Part shown: positions 32,989 to 40,431 of the stretch, in pieces
Layout: each line of letters begins with the position of its first letter
Position numbering within the stretch: position 1 is the first letter of the stretch
From: Vicinamibacteria bacterium
GTDB lineage: Bacteria > Acidobacteriota > Vicinamibacteria > Vicinamibacterales > UBA8438
Assembly (NCBI GenBank): GCA_022821235.1
Contig: JAJEEA010000030.1
Location: 1-42,203 of the forward strand
Length of the DNA: 42,203 nt
Direction: 5' to 3'
Position numbers and translations under genes: made by a program
The notes under the pieces: generated by a model
The model's input: the letters and a program-made list of their open reading frames with translations, nothing else
What the model was told of the DNA's origin: nothing
Databases searched by the model: none

Positions 32989-34140
32989 TCAGCGGTACTC
33001 GCCGTTCCACAGCGCCTCGAGGAACTCCGCGTACGGCAACACGTCCACCCCGCCGACGCGACGACGGCGCGGTTCCAGGCAGACGCAGAGATAGCGCCGC
33101 AGCTTCTCCTCTTCGGCCAGGGCCCGCAGCGCCTTCAGGTCGCCGGGCGACACGTTCGCCTTGCCCTTGACCTCGATCGCGGTGTGGTCGCCGAGGATGA
33201 AGTCGACCGCGAAACCCGACGTGGAGCGCCAGTGGCACAGGTCCTCGCCCGAGCGGTAGTCGATCCAGCTCCTGAGCTCGTGCAGCAGCCACGTCTCGAA
33301 CGCCAAGCCGAACTCCGGCGTGCCGGGCCGTGGCCGGCGACCCTGCAGCGCCGACGCGACGCCGATGTCGAAGAAATAGTACTTGGAGGACGCGAGCGGC
33401 TTGCGCTTGACGGATTGGCGCCAGGCGGGTACTTCGAAGAGCACCAGCGTGTCGCGCAGGATGCCGAAGTACTCGTAGACGGTCGTCCGCGGCGTCTGGG
33501 CGTCGTTGGCCACGTTGGTGAAGTTGACGATGGAGGCGTTCGCGAGGGCCGCGACGCGCAGGAACCGCCCGAACGCCGGGATGTTGCGTGTGGCGCCCTC
33601 GGCCACCACTTCCTCCTGCAGGTACGTGCCGGTGTAGGCGCGCAGGTCGGCAGCGGGATCGTCGGAGAAGTAGATCGACGGGAGGGTCCCGTGAGAGACC
33701 GCGCGTGCGAGATCGAATCGCCCGCCCAGCTCCATCCAGGTGAGCGGGTGCAGCACCTTCGTGCGCGCCCGGCCGCCGAGCAGGTTGACGCCGCCGCGGC
33801 GCAGCTTGCGGGCGCTGGACCCGGTCAGGAGGAAGCGCACGCCGCGCGCCTCGATGATGCGGTGGACCTCGTTGAGCAGCAGCGGCAGTCGCTGGATCTC
33901 GTCGATCGCCACGACGTCGACGTCCGGCGCGAGATCTTCGAGTATTCGGCCGGGCCGCTGGCTGAGATCGAGGAAGACGGCGTGGTCCAGCAGGTCGTAG
34001 ACCGGCGCCCTCGGAAGCGCGCGGCGAATGAGCGTGGTCTTGCCGGTCTGCCGGGGGCCGAGCAGAAAGTGGGACTTCCGGGCCAGCAGCGCGGGCAGGT
34101 CCAATGCGCGGTCGAGAATGGGTTCGGGCGGTGTCGGCAT
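32989..34140 (-). CDS. AAA+ ATPase with DUF4143 domain
   Basis: A 383-residue protein of the AAA_14/DUF4143 family. Walker A is LLGPRQTGKTTL (near residues 26-37), Walker B VVAIDEIQRLP, sensor-1 FLLTGSSARKL, and a C-terminal DUF4143 domain with YLQEEVVAEGATRNIPAFGR and a restriction-fold-like end DFILGDHTAIEVKGKANVS (Asp, Glu-x-Lys). Such proteins are common in accessory and mobile regions; their function is largely unknown. The ATG at 34140 is taken as start; a GTG three codons upstream (34149) is possible. The start region overlaps a palindromic site, and no Shine-Dalgarno sequence is seen. Confidence 0.88.
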   Translation of the reverse strand: MPTPPEPILDRALDLPALLARKSHFLLGPRQTGKTTLIRRALPRAPVYDLLDHAVFLDLSQRPGRILEDLAPDVDVVAIDEIQRLPLLLNEVHRIIEARGVRFLLTGSSARKLRRGGVNLLGGRARTKVLHPLTWMELGGRFDLARAVSHGTLPSIYFSDDPAADLRAYTGTYLQEEVVAEGATRNIPAFGRFLRVAALANASIVNFTNVANDAQTPRTTVYEYFGILRDTLVLFEVPAWRQSVKRKPLASSKYYFFDIGVASALQGRRPRPGTPEFGLAFETWLLHELRSWIDYRSGEDLCHWRSTSGFAVDFILGDHTAIEVKGKANVSPGDLKALRALAEEEKLRRYLCVCLEPRRRRVGGVDVLPYAEFLEALWNGEYR

Positions 34141-34141
34141 A

Positions 34142-34168
34142 GTCGTCACATATCATGACATATGACGA
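34142..34168. promoter_or_regulatory. Palindromic AT-rich site at the start of the DUF4143 ATPase gene
   Basis: CATAT and ATATG (34148-34152 and 34159-34163) flank six bases. GTCGTCA (34142-34148) and TGACGAC (34162-34168) form a second, overlapping inverted repeat. It is the most AT-rich spot in the area and lies just upstream of the start codon, so it may be an operator and promoter together. The gap 34150-34236 has no gene. Confidence 0.55.
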
Positions 34169-34236
34169 CAACGCCGACATCTGCCGTCGCCGGCAGCCCG
34201 GAAGGGTGGATGCGCCCAGGCACCAGGCCGACTCCT

Positions 34237-34549
34237 TCACACAACTTCCACGAGCGTATCCCCCCGATGAAGCGCGGCCAGGATGTCGCCCAACTCGTGG
34301 TCCATCCGATTGAGCAAGGCCGAGCGCCGTGTGTCACACTACCGCCGGCCCTGATGACAGGATGTGGTGAACTGCGAAGTCCTCGTCCTTGGTCACGATG
34401 ACCGCGCCGACTCGTTCCGCGTGGCCCCGGATGGCGTCGTCCGACGCCGCCGCCAAGCCACAGTCGGCGACATGCTCCGCCTCGTGGCCCTGGGCCTCCA
34501 TCCGGCGCGCCGGAGCCGGCGGGAGCTGGGCATCGACGAGGAAACGCAA
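34237..34549 (-). pseudogene. Frameshifted DUF5615 PIN-like toxin
   Basis: The frame from TTG 34549 encodes MRFLVDAQLPPA, ADCGLAAASDDAI, and AVIVTKDEDFAVHHILSSGP, typical of DUF5615 PIN-like toxins, then stops after PAVV at 34334. The next frame continues with TRRSALLNRMDHELGDILAA and ends in TLVEVV at 34237-34239, which is the normal end of the family. The junction lacks the usual WLRIGN-type segment, so a small deletion caused both loss and frameshift. It lies 1 bp after its DUF433 partner. The two PIN acidic residues (Asp6, KDEDF) lie in the retained N-terminal part. Confidence 0.75.
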
Positions 34550-34550
34550 G

Positions 34551-34775
34551 CTATGCGCTCCGCAGTACAGGATGATCGTGTCGACGTGCCGCGAACTCGA
34601 GAACGGCGACGATATCGTCGGGCTCCAGGTAAGGCAGGTCCTTCAGGATCTCCTCTCGCGTCGCGCCGGCCGCCAAGAGGTCCAACACGTCCGTGACGCG
34701 GATGCGCAAACCTCGAATGCAGGGCCGCCCCCCGCAGACGCCGGCGTCTGTCGTGATCCGATCGATCTTGCTCAC
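34551..34775 (-). CDS. DUF433 antitoxin
   Basis: A 74-residue DUF433 protein with IDRITTDAGVCGGRPCIRGL, VTDVLDLLAAGATREEILKD and YLEPDDIVAVLEFAARR, the whole conserved domain. DUF433 proteins pair with DUF5615 PIN-like toxins as antitoxins. It starts at GTG 34775 with AAGGAGG upstream. Its toxin partner begins immediately downstream and is frameshifted, so the antitoxin may now be free of selection for neutralisation. Confidence 0.85.
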   Translation of the reverse strand: MSKIDRITTDAGVCGGRPCIRGLRIRVTDVLDLLAAGATREEILKDLPYLEPDDIVAVLEFAARRHDHPVLRSA

Positions 34776-34831
34776 GGCGCCTCCTTCAGACAGCGAACGT
34801 CCATTATCTCCCGACTTCGCCAACAGCGCAT

Positions 34832-35100
34832 GAGGGCCGGCGGCGGACGGGTGCACGTCAGATTTGTTGGAGAGCCTGAGGCTGGCTTGGCGGCTCTTCG
34901 TTCCCGGAAGTCTCGAAGCAGCCGCGGAGATTCCGGCCGTGCAGCGCGATGGCGGCGTCGGCCTCTGCGATGGTCCAGCCCGTGCCGGTCCCAACAATGC
35001 TGACGTGCACCCGCGGCGGACTCGCCCTGCGACGCCGAGCGCGAGCGGCAGAAGCTGATCCAGCAGCAGGCGCGGGAGGGCCGGCGGCGGGCTCGCGCTA
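34832..35100. repeat. Degenerate 71-bp tandem duplication split by MITE-like element 1
   Basis: GAGGGCCGGCGGCGG-CTCGC-CT-CGAC occurs at 34832 onward (interrupted by the element) and again at 35076 onward. Removing the 164-bp element and one 9-bp target copy leaves a spacing of 71 bp. The second copy reaches the 3' end of the glycosyltransferase gene. Confidence 0.65.
34849..35012. mobile_element. MITE-like element 1: 164 bp, 12-bp terminal inverted repeats, 9-bp target duplication
   Basis: The ends are GGGTGCACGTCA (34849-34860) and TGACGTGCACCC (35001-35012), perfect inverted repeats. The 9-bp direct repeat GCGGCGGAC flanks both sides (34840-34848 and 35013-35021), the expected target-site duplication. 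The first 19 bp are identical to element 2 at 38736. The interior encodes no protein I recognise. It is therefore a non-autonomous element mobilised in trans. The 9-bp duplication length would fit several DDE transposase families. The site lies in a tandem-duplicated stretch between the DUF433 gene and the glycosyltransferase gene. Confidence 0.88.
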
Positions 35101-36174
35101 CGACGGAGCCGGGACGCTCGCCGCGTACACCGCCTCCAGCCTGCGAACGAGGGCTTCAGGCCCGAACCCGCGTGGCGGATCGACGCCATGCCCCGGCGCG
35201 ATGCGCAAAGCCGTCGCCAGCGCGTCGACGTCGCCCCAGGGCACCAGCAGATCGCCGCCGGGGTGCCACTCGCGCACGCCGCCGCTGTCCCAGGCGGCGA
35301 CCGGCGTGCCGAGGGTCAGGGCCTCGAGCCCGACGATGCCGAACGGCTCCTGCCAGCGCGAGGGCATGACGAGCACGGCGGCGCGCCGGTAGGCGGCGGA
35401 GAGGCGCCGGCGGCCGAGCCAGCCCAGCACCTCGACGCCCTCGGCCTCTACCTCGCGGCGTAGCGGTCCGGTGCCCGCCACGACGAAGGGCAGCCCGGAG
35501 CCCGACCGCCGCCAGGCTTCGATCGCCTCGCGGATGCCCTTGGCCTCGACCACGCGCCCGGCGAACAGGACGCAGGGCGGACCGTCGGCCCGCGCGTCGG
35601 GGTCGAGGCCGCGGGTGACGGGGGGCACGATCGTGACCTGGTCCGCGGGGACCCCCACCTGGGTCAGCTCGCGCTTCATGTAGGACGACAGCACCGCCAC
35701 CCGCAGCCGCCTCACCCATTCCAGCCGCTGCGCGGTCAGCGCGAGCGTGCTCTCGAAATAGCCCCGATCGTCGAAGCAGCCGGCGCACGCCTCGCGCCCC
35801 ATCGCTTCGCCGCAGACGCGGCCGTCGGCGGTCCACTTGCCGCGTCCCGGACAGAAGAAGCGGTGGTCCTGGACCGTCATCACCGCGTCCACGCCGGCCG
35901 CCCACGCCAGCACCGCGGGGTTGACCACGTTGTGCACGTGCACCAGGTCCGGGCGCAGCCGCGCCCTCAGGGGGGCGAGATCGGCCTCGGCCCGCACCCT
36001 GGCGTCGAGCCGCGGGACGACGGTCACCGGACAGGGCGGACGCACGGCGCCGTCGACGCGGCCCACCGCGAGGTGCTGCTCGTGCCCGGCCGACAGGGCC
36101 TGGAGCACACCGAGAAGGGCCAGGTCGGCTCCCCCTCGGTCACTCAGTCGGTCCGCGAGATGGAGAATCCGCAT
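35098..36174 (-). CDS. GT4-family glycosyltransferase
   Basis: A 358-residue GT-B fold glycosyltransferase. The N-terminal acceptor domain starts MRILHLADRLSDRGGADLAL and holds the VHVHNVVNPAVL segment and a Cys cluster (FFCPGRGKW, VCGEAM, ACAGCFDD). The C-terminal donor domain has LFAGRVVEAKGIREAIEAW, VVAGTGPL and the EX7E-type motif in MPSRWQEPFGIVGLEAL. Likely a cytoplasmic enzyme adding a sugar to a cell-surface glycan. The start is ATG 36174, within GGCGGCGATGCGG; upstream in-frame sequence is made of repeat copies with similar GGCGGCGATG contexts. Confidence 0.9.
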   Translation of the reverse strand: MRILHLADRLSDRGGADLALLGVLQALSAGHEQHLAVGRVDGAVRPPCPVTVVPRLDARVRAEADLAPLRARLRPDLVHVHNVVNPAVLAWAAGVDAVMTVQDHRFFCPGRGKWTADGRVCGEAMGREACAGCFDDRGYFESTLALTAQRLEWVRRLRVAVLSSYMKRELTQVGVPADQVTIVPPVTRGLDPDARADGPPCVLFAGRVVEAKGIREAIEAWRRSGSGLPFVVAGTGPLRREVEAEGVEVLGWLGRRRLSAAYRRAAVLVMPSRWQEPFGIVGLEALTLGTPVAAWDSGGVREWHPGGDLLVPWGDVDALATALRIAPGHGVDPPRGFGPEALVRRLEAVYAASVPAPS

Positions 36175-36330
36175 CGCCGCCGGGCGTCCCCGCCGCCCTT
36201 CCGACACGGCAGAGCGTGACGCGGCGGAGCGTGCCGGCCTCACGCATCATCGCCGCCAGGCGTCCCCGCCGCCCTCCGACACGGCAAAGCTTGACGCGGT
36301 GGAGCGAGCCGAGTCTACGCATCGCCGCCG
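36172..36330. repeat. Degenerate 72-76 bp array at the glycosyltransferase start and NIPSNAP end
   Basis: The motif CATCGCCGCC (minus strand GGCGGCGATG) occurs at 36172, 36248 and 36320, 76 and 72 bp apart. CCGACACGGCA-AGC-TGACGCGG-GGAGCG occurs at 36201 and 36276. One copy contains the NIPSNAP stop and another the glycosyltransferase start codon, so the array spans a gene junction. Confidence 0.8.
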
Positions 36331-36653
36331 GGGGCCGTCGCCCTTTCCGACGGGCCCTCCGCCGACCGGATCACGGTGATCTCGCGGTGCGCCAGATGAC
36401 CGCGCACGCGGTGGACGTTGGCCTGCCACCAGTCCGAGCCGTAGAACGCCCGCTCCTTCCGCTCGAGATCGGCGTCGGTCTCGCCGTAGCTCCGCACCCA
36501 GATGAACTGCGTCCCGGCGTCGTTCACCCAGGCGCCCTCCACCGTGATGTCGTGCTCGCGGAGGAGCGGCGCGATGTGGCCGTGGAACAGTTGGAGCCAG
36601 CTCTCCATCTGCCCCTTGTTAATGGTGTAGACGCGAAGGTGGGCTATCGACAT
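36315..36653 (-). CDS. NIPSNAP-family protein
   Basis: A 112-residue dimeric alpha/beta-barrel (ferredoxin-like) protein of the NIPSNAP family. Family features are HLRVYTINKGQMESWLQLF, EGAWVNDAGTQFIWVRSYGE and the DADLERKERAFYGSDWWQA block. Function in bacteria is unclear. The start is ATG 36653, since the family core follows directly; a TTG at 36683 could add ten residues. Its last codons (GGDA then TAG) form part of the repeat array. It is upstream of the glycosyltransferase on the same strand, 140 bp away. Confidence 0.85.
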   Translation of the reverse strand: MSIAHLRVYTINKGQMESWLQLFHGHIAPLLREHDITVEGAWVNDAGTQFIWVRSYGETDADLERKERAFYGSDWWQANVHRVRGHLAHREITVIRSAEGPSERATAPGGDA

Positions 36654-36708
36654 CGTCGTGTGCGATCCTGGCGACTCTTCCAATCCGAATCCGAAGCGTT
36701 GCGAAGGC

Positions 36709-36885
36709 GTCCCGCCGCGTTGACCGAGCCGACCCTCCCCGCGACCTGCTCACGGGAGCCACCGGGCTCGTCGCGGCCATGAGGTCCCGCCGCGTTGCCC
36801 CAGCCGACGCTCCCCGCCACCTGCCGACGGGAGCCACCGGGCTCCCGGTCACGAGGTCCCGCCGCGTTGCCCGAGCAGACCCGGC
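36709..36885. repeat. Three degenerate copies, 72-75 bp apart
   Basis: GTCCCGCCGCGTTG occurs at 36709, 36784 and 36856 (spacings 75 and 72), each followed by a related stretch with CGGGAGCCACCGGGCTC in the first two units. The array fills the gap between the amidase 3' end and the NIPSNAP start. I see no gene in it. Confidence 0.85.
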
Positions 36886-36896
36886 CTGCCGCCCCT

Positions 36897-38591
36897 CTAT
36901 CTCATGCCCGGCGGCGGGACCCGGCGCATCGTCGCCTGCTCGAATGCATAGGCCAGCTCGATCAGCCGCGGCTCGCTGCAGGCCGTCCCCGCGAAGCTGA
37001 CCCCGAATGGTCGGGGCCTCGGCTCGAAGTCCTCCGGCATCGGCGGGTCCGATTCGGTCGCGACGAAGGCGTAGGGCACGATGACGGTCGGGTAGCCCGG
37101 CCGGGCGGAGATGCCGGCCCCGCTCGACCCGGGAAAGAGCAGGGCATCCAGCTCGAGGCCGGTCATCACCTCGTCGATGCCATGCTCGCCGTTCAGATGG
37201 AGGTCCCGCGCGCGGTCGGCCTCGTACTCGGCGCGGTCCGCCTCCAGGTCGATCTCGTCGGCGCCGTCGAGTCGGGCCTGCCCGTACTTGAGCGCGCCCG
37301 CCTGCTCGTGAGCCAGGTTCCATTCGCGGAGCGCCGTCAGCGTCTCGACGGGGGCGGTGTCGCCCAGGGTCGCGAGCCAGGCATTGAAGTCGCGCTTCAT
37401 GCCGTACGCGAGCACGCTGCTCCCGGTGCTCGAGAGCAGGTTGCCGGCGGGGTCGGGGTCGACGACGCTCGGGATGTCCGCCGGATCGACGATCGTGGCG
37501 CCTTCCTGCTCGAGGACCGCGATGGCCTCGGCCATCACGGCCCTGCCCGCCTCCGACAGCCGGCTTTGCGGCTCGTCGGAGCCGGGAGCCGCGACCGGAT
37601 CGTAGTAGAGCGCCCGCGGAATGCCGATGCGCGCCCCCTGCAGGCCGTCGCGGCGGAGAAAGACCGTGTAGTCCCGACCGGGCGGAGGCTCGCATCGCGA
37701 CGTCGCCGGATCGTTGGGGTCGGGCGCGGAGCCCTCGAGGGCCCCGAGCATGATCGCGGCATCGGTGACGGTGCGCGCCATCGGCCCCGCCGTGTCCTGA
37801 TCGGCGGTGATGGGAATGACGCCCCAGCGGCTCACCCGCCCCACCGTCGGCTTGATGCCCGCCAGCATGTTCGCGTTCGACGGGGACAGGATGGAGCCCG
37901 ACGTCTCGGTCCCGACGTTCGCCGCCCAGAAGCTGGTCGCGGTGCCGATGCCGGAGCTGGAGCCGCCGGTGCCCATGACGGGGCGGCCGTCGTTCGTGCC
38001 CGCGCGCGGGTCGCGGCGGGGGTCGTACGGATTCAGGCCGAATCCCCCCAGCGCGCTGTAGTTCCCCGGCATGCCGCTGGCGGTGTAGTTCGCGAGCTCG
38101 GTCATGACGGTCTTGGCGAGGATGACGGCTCCGGCCTCGCGCAGGTTCGTGGTGAGCGTCGCCTCGTACGGCGGCACGTAGCCTTCGAAGGCCAGCGCGC
38201 CCCCGGTGGTCGGCAGGTCGGTCGTGTGGACGTTGTCCTTGAGCGCGACGGGAATGCCGTGGAGCGGTCCCCGGACCCGTCCCTCGGCGCGCTCCGCGTC
38301 GAGTCGGTCCGCCTCGGCGAGGGCGTTGGCGTTGACCGCGATCGCGGCGTTCACGCGCTCCTCGTACAAGGCGATGCGCAGCAGGTGCGCTTCGACCAGT
38401 TGCCGTGACGTGACCCGCCCCTCCTCCATCGCCCGCTGCATCTCGAGCACGGTCGCCTCGACCACCTCGAAGCGCTCTGCCGGCTCCTCGACCGTGCACG
38501 AGGCGAGGAGCCCCGGCAGGAGAGCCGCGGCAACCGCGACGGCAAGACGGATCCTCATGCGACGTACCGATACGCGGGAAAGCGCCTGCAT
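36897..38591 (-). CDS. Amidase-signature lipoprotein
   Basis: A 564-residue Ser-cisSer-Lys amidase. It has a lipoprotein signal (LLPGLLASC, Cys32), so it is probably anchored to a membrane outside the cytoplasm. The catalytic Lys is Lys118 (IPVALKDNVHT), the cis-Ser region is GTGGSSSGIGTA (about 207-218) and the nucleophile Ser233 lies in VGTETSGSI. Length is at the long end for the family. Substrate unknown; relatives act on amide bonds of varied small molecules or aminoacyl groups. The start is ATG 38591 with AGGAG eight bases upstream; ATG 38558 is possible. Confidence 0.9.
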   Translation of the reverse strand: MQALSRVSVRRMRIRLAVAVAAALLPGLLASCTVEEPAERFEVVEATVLEMQRAMEEGRVTSRQLVEAHLLRIALYEERVNAAIAVNANALAEADRLDAERAEGRVRGPLHGIPVALKDNVHTTDLPTTGGALAFEGYVPPYEATLTTNLREAGAVILAKTVMTELANYTASGMPGNYSALGGFGLNPYDPRRDPRAGTNDGRPVMGTGGSSSGIGTATSFWAANVGTETSGSILSPSNANMLAGIKPTVGRVSRWGVIPITADQDTAGPMARTVTDAAIMLGALEGSAPDPNDPATSRCEPPPGRDYTVFLRRDGLQGARIGIPRALYYDPVAAPGSDEPQSRLSEAGRAVMAEAIAVLEQEGATIVDPADIPSVVDPDPAGNLLSSTGSSVLAYGMKRDFNAWLATLGDTAPVETLTALREWNLAHEQAGALKYGQARLDGADEIDLEADRAEYEADRARDLHLNGEHGIDEVMTGLELDALLFPGSSGAGISARPGYPTVIVPYAFVATESDPPMPEDFEPRPRPFGVSFAGTACSEPRLIELAYAFEQATMRRVPPPGMR

Positions 38592-38735
38592 CACACGGCT
38601 CCTGTTCGTCCCGTTTCCATCCGGATCCAGCCTCGTCCCGTTCGGGCGCGGCGTGCCGAGGCGGCCAGGGCGCTGCAAGGTCGACGACCGGGAACAGCCC
38701 GATTATAGGCGGCTTCCGCCGACCCCGGGAACCGG
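38592..38735. other. Amidase upstream region
   Basis: Part of a 394-bp gene-free stretch (38592-38985). This portion holds the Shine-Dalgarno sequence of the amidase and possibly its promoter (GATTATAGG near 38701, whose minus-strand reading CCTATAAT contains TATAAT). The remainder is MITE-like element 2 and a duplicated dehydrogenase tail. Confidence 0.5.
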
Positions 38736-38865
38736 GGGTGCACGTCAGATTTGTGGGACCCGCCACTGCCGCCGTGAGCACTTCGCCGAAAGCCACCCGT
38801 TCGCACGCCAACCTGGCCCCAGAATGCTCGCAACCGCGAATCTGCAACTTTCCTGACGTGCACCC
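38736..38865. mobile_element. MITE-like element 2: 130 bp, same termini as element 1
   Basis: The ends are GGGTGCACGTCA (38736-38747) and TGACGTGCACCC (38854-38865). The 9-bp sequence GGGAACCGG is present directly before (38727-38735) and after (38866-38874). The left 19 bp GGGTGCACGTCAGATTTGT matches element 1 exactly, but the interior differs in length and sequence. It contains no recognisable gene. It is inserted at the edge of the duplicated dehydrogenase 3' end. Confidence 0.88.
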
Positions 38866-39065
38866 GGGAACCGGACGGCACGAACGTCACCAGGCGCGAT
38901 GGTACAGCTCTAGGGCCTCGCGGACGCCGAAAGGACGGTGACGGGGTGAACGTGCCCGCCCGCGGGGAACCGGCCGGCACGAACGTCACCAGGCGCGCTG
39001 GTACAGCTCGAGGGCCTCGCGGGCGCCGAAGGGCCGCGGGTTGAACGTGCCCGTCCACTGTGCGG
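38866..39065. repeat. 99-bp duplication of the alcohol dehydrogenase 3' end
   Basis: A unit starting near GGGAACCGG and running through CACGAACGTCACCAGGCGCG is found at about 38866-38964 and again at 38965-39063. Offset is 99 bp (for example CGAACGTCAC at 38881 and 38980). The distal copy encodes ALELYHRAW then TGA on the minus strand, matching the real ALELYQRAW end. It is a spare, non-translated gene tail. Confidence 0.88.
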
Positions 39066-40128
39066 CCGCCGCCTCGGCCAGCGACGGCAGATCGTCGGCC
39101 GCTACGCCGGCGGTCCGGAGGTCGGACGAGAATCCGCCCGACCGGCCGGCGGCGGCGAGTCGGCGGGCCAGGCGGTCTCCGGCGCCGCCGGGGTGCGAGG
39201 GCGGCGGCAGCGCGCCCACGAGGTCGCGGTAGAGATCGGCGCCATCTTCCGCGTTCCAGCGCACGACGTGCGGCAGCAGGATCGCCAGCGCCACGCCGTG
39301 CGTCAGCGCGTAGCGCGCGGTCAGGGGGTTGGCGCAGGCGTGCGCGGCCCCGAGCATCGAGTGCTCGATGGCCACTCCCGCGTAGAACGCCCCGAGCTGC
39401 ATCGCCGCGCGCGCATCGACGTCCCCCGGGTCGGCCAGCGTGCGTTCGTAGTGGGGCTCGAGCAGCCGGAAGGCGGCGTGCGAGAACAGCGTCGAAATGG
39501 GAGTGCGGCGCGTGGTGACGGCGGTCTCCACCGCGTGGGCGAGGGCGTCGAAGCCGGCGGCGGCGGTCACCGCGGGCGGCTGCGAGACGGTCAGCCCGGG
39601 ATCGAGGATCGCCGCCGCGAAGGCGAGCTTCGGGTCGCCGCACGCCATCTTCATGTGGGTGGCGCTGTCGGCGATGACCGCGTAGCTCTGGGCCTCGGAG
39701 CCGGTGCCGGCGGTCGTCGGCACCGCGATCATCGGGAGCAGCGGCCTGCGGGCGAGCCCGTAGCCTTTGTAGTCGGCGATGGTCCCCCCGTTGGTGAGCA
39801 GCAGGTTGATGCCCTTGGCGCAGTCGAGGGGACTGCCCCCGCCCAGGCCGATGACGCCGTCGGGTCGGCAGGCGGCGGCGAACTCGACGCCCCGGTCGAC
39901 CATCGCGCCGTCGGGGTTCGCCTCGCACGCGTCGAAGACGGCGGGCTCGACCCCGGCGTCGCGCAGTTGCCCGAGCGCGCGCTCGACGTGGCCGGCGTCG
40001 CGCAGCCCGCGGTCGGTGACGAGCAGCGGCCGCGAGAAGCCGAGCTCGCGGGCGAGGGGCCCAAGACGGTCGATGGCGCCCGATCCGAACACGAGGCGGG
40101 TCCGAAGCTGGAACTCGAAAGGTGTCAT
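38986..40128 (-). CDS. Iron-containing (group III) alcohol dehydrogenase
   Basis: A 380-residue Fe-ADH family oxidoreductase. The NAD(P)-binding region has GVIGLGGGSPLDCAKGI (92-107), and metal ligands are Asp194 and His198 (AGFDALAHAVE), His263 (GAAHACANPL) and His277 (ALTHGVAL). Length is normal. It probably reduces aldehydes or oxidises primary alcohols in the cytoplasm; substrate not deducible. The start is ATG 40128. Upstream on the minus strand CATACT (40153-40148) could be the -10. Its 3' end is duplicated just downstream. Confidence 0.93.
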   Translation of the reverse strand: MTPFEFQLRTRLVFGSGAIDRLGPLARELGFSRPLLVTDRGLRDAGHVERALGQLRDAGVEPAVFDACEANPDGAMVDRGVEFAAACRPDGVIGLGGGSPLDCAKGINLLLTNGGTIADYKGYGLARRPLLPMIAVPTTAGTGSEAQSYAVIADSATHMKMACGDPKLAFAAAILDPGLTVSQPPAVTAAAGFDALAHAVETAVTTRRTPISTLFSHAAFRLLEPHYERTLADPGDVDARAAMQLGAFYAGVAIEHSMLGAAHACANPLTARYALTHGVALAILLPHVVRWNAEDGADLYRDLVGALPPPSHPGGAGDRLARRLAAAGRSGGFSSDLRTAGVAADDLPSLAEAAAAQWTGTFNPRPFGAREALELYQRAW

Positions 40129-40158
40129 GAACGGTCGCCGTCTTTCCAGTATGCTACC

Positions 40159-40335
40159 GAGGTCTCACAGTCGCGGCCGGGACATCCGGCTGCGGCGTCT
40201 CGGTCCGGCCTGAGGCCGACCAGTTCCGCGAGGTTTGCCCGTCACGGCCGAGACAGCCGGTTGGCGCGTTGAAGCCGACCAGTTCCGGCGAGGTCTGCGA
40301 GTCGCGGCCGGGGCAGCCGCCTGCTGCGTCGGGGA
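40159..40335. repeat. Three degenerate copies in the dehydrogenase-TPR intergenic region
   Basis: GAGGTYTG-C-GTCRCGGCCG occurs at 40159, 40230 and 40290 (spacings 71 and 60). The first two units also share GGCCGACCAGTTCC or AGCCGACCAGTTCC. The gap 40129-40431 (303 bp) between the divergent genes shows no other feature than this array and promoter-like sequence. Confidence 0.8.
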
Positions 40336-40431
40336 GATGGCGACCGTCGCGGTATCGACGGCCGAGATTGGTCCAGCGACGCATCTCCGACCGGCCCGCA
40401 CCGGCCGACAAGTGGCTACGGGTAACCTCCC

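Noticed and set aside
36795-38408. 537-codon plus-strand frame antisense to the amidase
   Set aside because: The amidase on the minus strand has a full catalytic triad and lipobox; the antisense product has no recognisable features.
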